Positions 62,988-64,000 of a stretch of DNA of 64,000 nt are shown piece after piece. How positions within the stretch are numbered: the first letter of the stretch is position 1; the number at the start of each line of letters is the position of its first letter. The notes beneath the pieces were generated by a model. The model did no database searches and had not been told where the DNA came from. It saw only the letters and a program-made list of their open reading frames with translations. Both the position numbers and the translations under genes were made by a program. The stretch is from Vibrio mexicanus (GTDB taxonomy: Bacteria > Pseudomonadota > Gammaproteobacteria > Enterobacterales > Vibrionaceae): assembly GCF_001012815.1 (NCBI RefSeq), contig NZ_JYJP01000073.1, forward strand, positions 1 through 64,000. Reading direction: 5' to 3'.

Positions 62988-63422
62988 ATGAGCAGCGTAA
63001 AAACCGACGCCATCAAAACCTTCATTAAGGAAGTTAACCTTGATATTAAAGAGTACCAATCTCTACTCAAGGTGATGCGAGCGCAACATGTGCTGATGAC
63101 CAATCGTGATTCTCAGCGCCTAGAAAAAGCCGCCAAGCAGCATCAGCAGGTTTTAAACTGGGTCAATGAGCGCGCTAAACAGCGTACCGAGCTGTTGATT
63201 ACTATTGGTGTCACACCAGATGCCAAAGGTGTCGAGCGCTTGATTAATGCTCTGCCAGATACGATTGCAACGCCACTACGTACCAATTGGAATAAGCTGC
63301 ATAAAGTGGTGCTCGAATGCCAAGCGCAAAACGAACGCAACAGCTCACTGCTGAGTATGCAGCACGGAATTTTGTCTGAGCTGACGCAAACTCGCGAGCC
63401 ACAAATCTACGCGCCAGAATAG
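62988..63422 (+). CDS. flgN: Lateral flagellar export chaperone FlgN
   Basis: The 144-aa helical protein fits FlgN, the chaperone for FlgK and FlgL. Region VNLDIKEYQSLLKVMRAQHVLMTNRDSQRLEKAAKQ has the heptad pattern of the family. Its genes and partners lie on the opposite strand. The end of this transcript is at a shared terminator. Confidence 0.88.
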   Translation: MSSVKTDAIKTFIKEVNLDIKEYQSLLKVMRAQHVLMTNRDSQRLEKAAKQHQQVLNWVNERAKQRTELLITIGVTPDAKGVERLINALPDTIATPLRTNWNKLHKVVLECQAQNERNSSLLSMQHGILSELTQTREPQIYAPE

Positions 63423-63528
63423 ATCAGCAAACTGAATCAATACTCTGTAGGGTTTGAGTAATTTGGGACTCACACCTTTGCTTGTGAATAAGTCAGCTTT
63501 AAAGTGTCTTTGATTCGTCTATTTTCAA

Positions 63529-63554
63529 CAAAAAAGGGGCTGCCGCCCCTTTTC
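63529..63554. terminator. Bidirectional terminator between flgN and fliJ
   Basis: AAAAAGGGGC/GCCCCTTTT arms with a 4-nt loop and A/T tracts at both ends, between two convergent transcripts. Confidence 0.88.
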
Positions 63555-63583
63555 ATTTCTAATGTTTGCCATCAACTCAATGT

Positions 63584-64000
63584 TATTGCTGTTGCTGACG
63601 ATTCATAAAATAGCGCTGCGCTCCTATCTCATCATTCAGCTTCTGCTCGCGCCTCATCATCTGATCAAGCGCAGCTTTTTTACGCTTATCAATCACGGTA
63701 TCCAAACACTTAACTCGGATATTTTGCTTGCTGGAGATGATGTTGTATCCGACGCAGCTCTGACTGCGCTAGAGCAAACTGCTGCTTCTGCAACTTTTCC
63801 AAATGCTGCAGATTGCCGCGCAGCTGATGACGATTACTCCACGCCATACCACTCTCACCATCACTCACTTGGCATTGATCGAAGATCTGCTGCAACTGCT
63901 CGGCATTTTCTTCAAAGCTGCGGCTCTGACTACGCTGCTGTTCTAGCTGAGCACCCAGCTTTTCTAGGCGCTCTTGGTTAATGTCACGGAAACGTTGTAA
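63584..64000 (-). CDS. fliJ: Lateral flagellar protein FliJ, 5' end outside window (frame broken once)
   Basis: The gene starts beyond the right edge. The visible part is helical and rich in Gln and Arg: LQRFRDINQERLEKLGAQLEQQ.., then LRGNLQHLEKLQKQQFALAQSELRRI, the coiled-coil make-up of FliJ, the export ATPase stalk. It seems to end early at 63710, but the adjacent frame continues as VKCLDTVIDKRKKAALDQMMRREQKL and stops at 63584. Removing one A from the AAAA run near 63727 joins them (LQQANIRVKCLD), the only insertion-type break in the window. The position beside flgN matches Flag-2 loci. Confidence 0.68.

Overview
The window reads as a chromosomal segment of a marine Vibrio (or a close Vibrionaceae relative). 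The evidence is the conserved gene order bioH-comF-nfuA-nudE-cysQ, a twelve-gene type II secretion operon (gsp/eps C to N), hslR-hslO-pckA, then dtd-yihY-typA-glnA-glnL-glnG, followed by a lateral (Flag-2 type) flagellar cluster. The species cannot be fixed from the sequence alone. No tRNA, rRNA, CRISPR array, IS element or phage gene was seen.

Layout. 1-10 kb: a two-TM hypothetical protein, a secreted protein built from four retropepsin-like repeats, tex, a small Arg-rich protein, bioH, comF, nfuA, nudE and cysQ. 10-21.5 kb: gspC-N on the minus strand, an outer-membrane secretion machine. 21.6-33 kb: redox and heat-shock chaperones (hslR, hslO), pckA, an AsmA-like protein, fabY (yiiD), dtd, yihY, a DUF2959 lipoprotein, a small P-loop ATPase and typA. 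33-38 kb: the nitrogen regulon core, glnA and glnL-glnG, with a sigma-54 promoter and NtrC-type palindromes. It is interrupted by a 265 bp MITE-like repeat and a DUF4124 gene. 38-43 kb: a Cache-GGDEF-EAL protein, adenosine deaminase and a periplasmic solute-binding-like protein. 43-64 kb: lateral flagella. On the minus strand run flgBCDEFGHIJKL, lafW, lafZ, lafA (flagellin) and then lafBCDEF-S-T-U (fliD, fliS, fliT-like, fliK, fliL, the sigma factor FliA, motA, motB). On the plus strand is flgA-flgM-flgN, and a fliJ fragment runs off the right edge.

How the genes work together. The flagellar block encodes the rod, P and L rings, hook, junction proteins, filament, cap, hook-length control, stators, and the sigma-28/anti-sigma pair (LafS/FlgM). 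The export gate and the master activator LafK must lie outside the window. A nearly identical palindromic block about 30 bp long lies upstream of lafB (behind a good sigma-54 promoter) and between flgB and flgA, and is a candidate LafK site.

Sequence quality. I count about 23 reading-frame breaks in 16 genes. In 22 of them, adding one base back, nearly always to a short homopolymer, restores a full family-length protein. One needs a base removed. They hit housekeeping genes and motility genes alike (typA, gspF, nfuA, motB, lafA). The best reading is base-calling or assembly error, not gene decay, so I annotate these genes at full length as CDS and give the position of each break.
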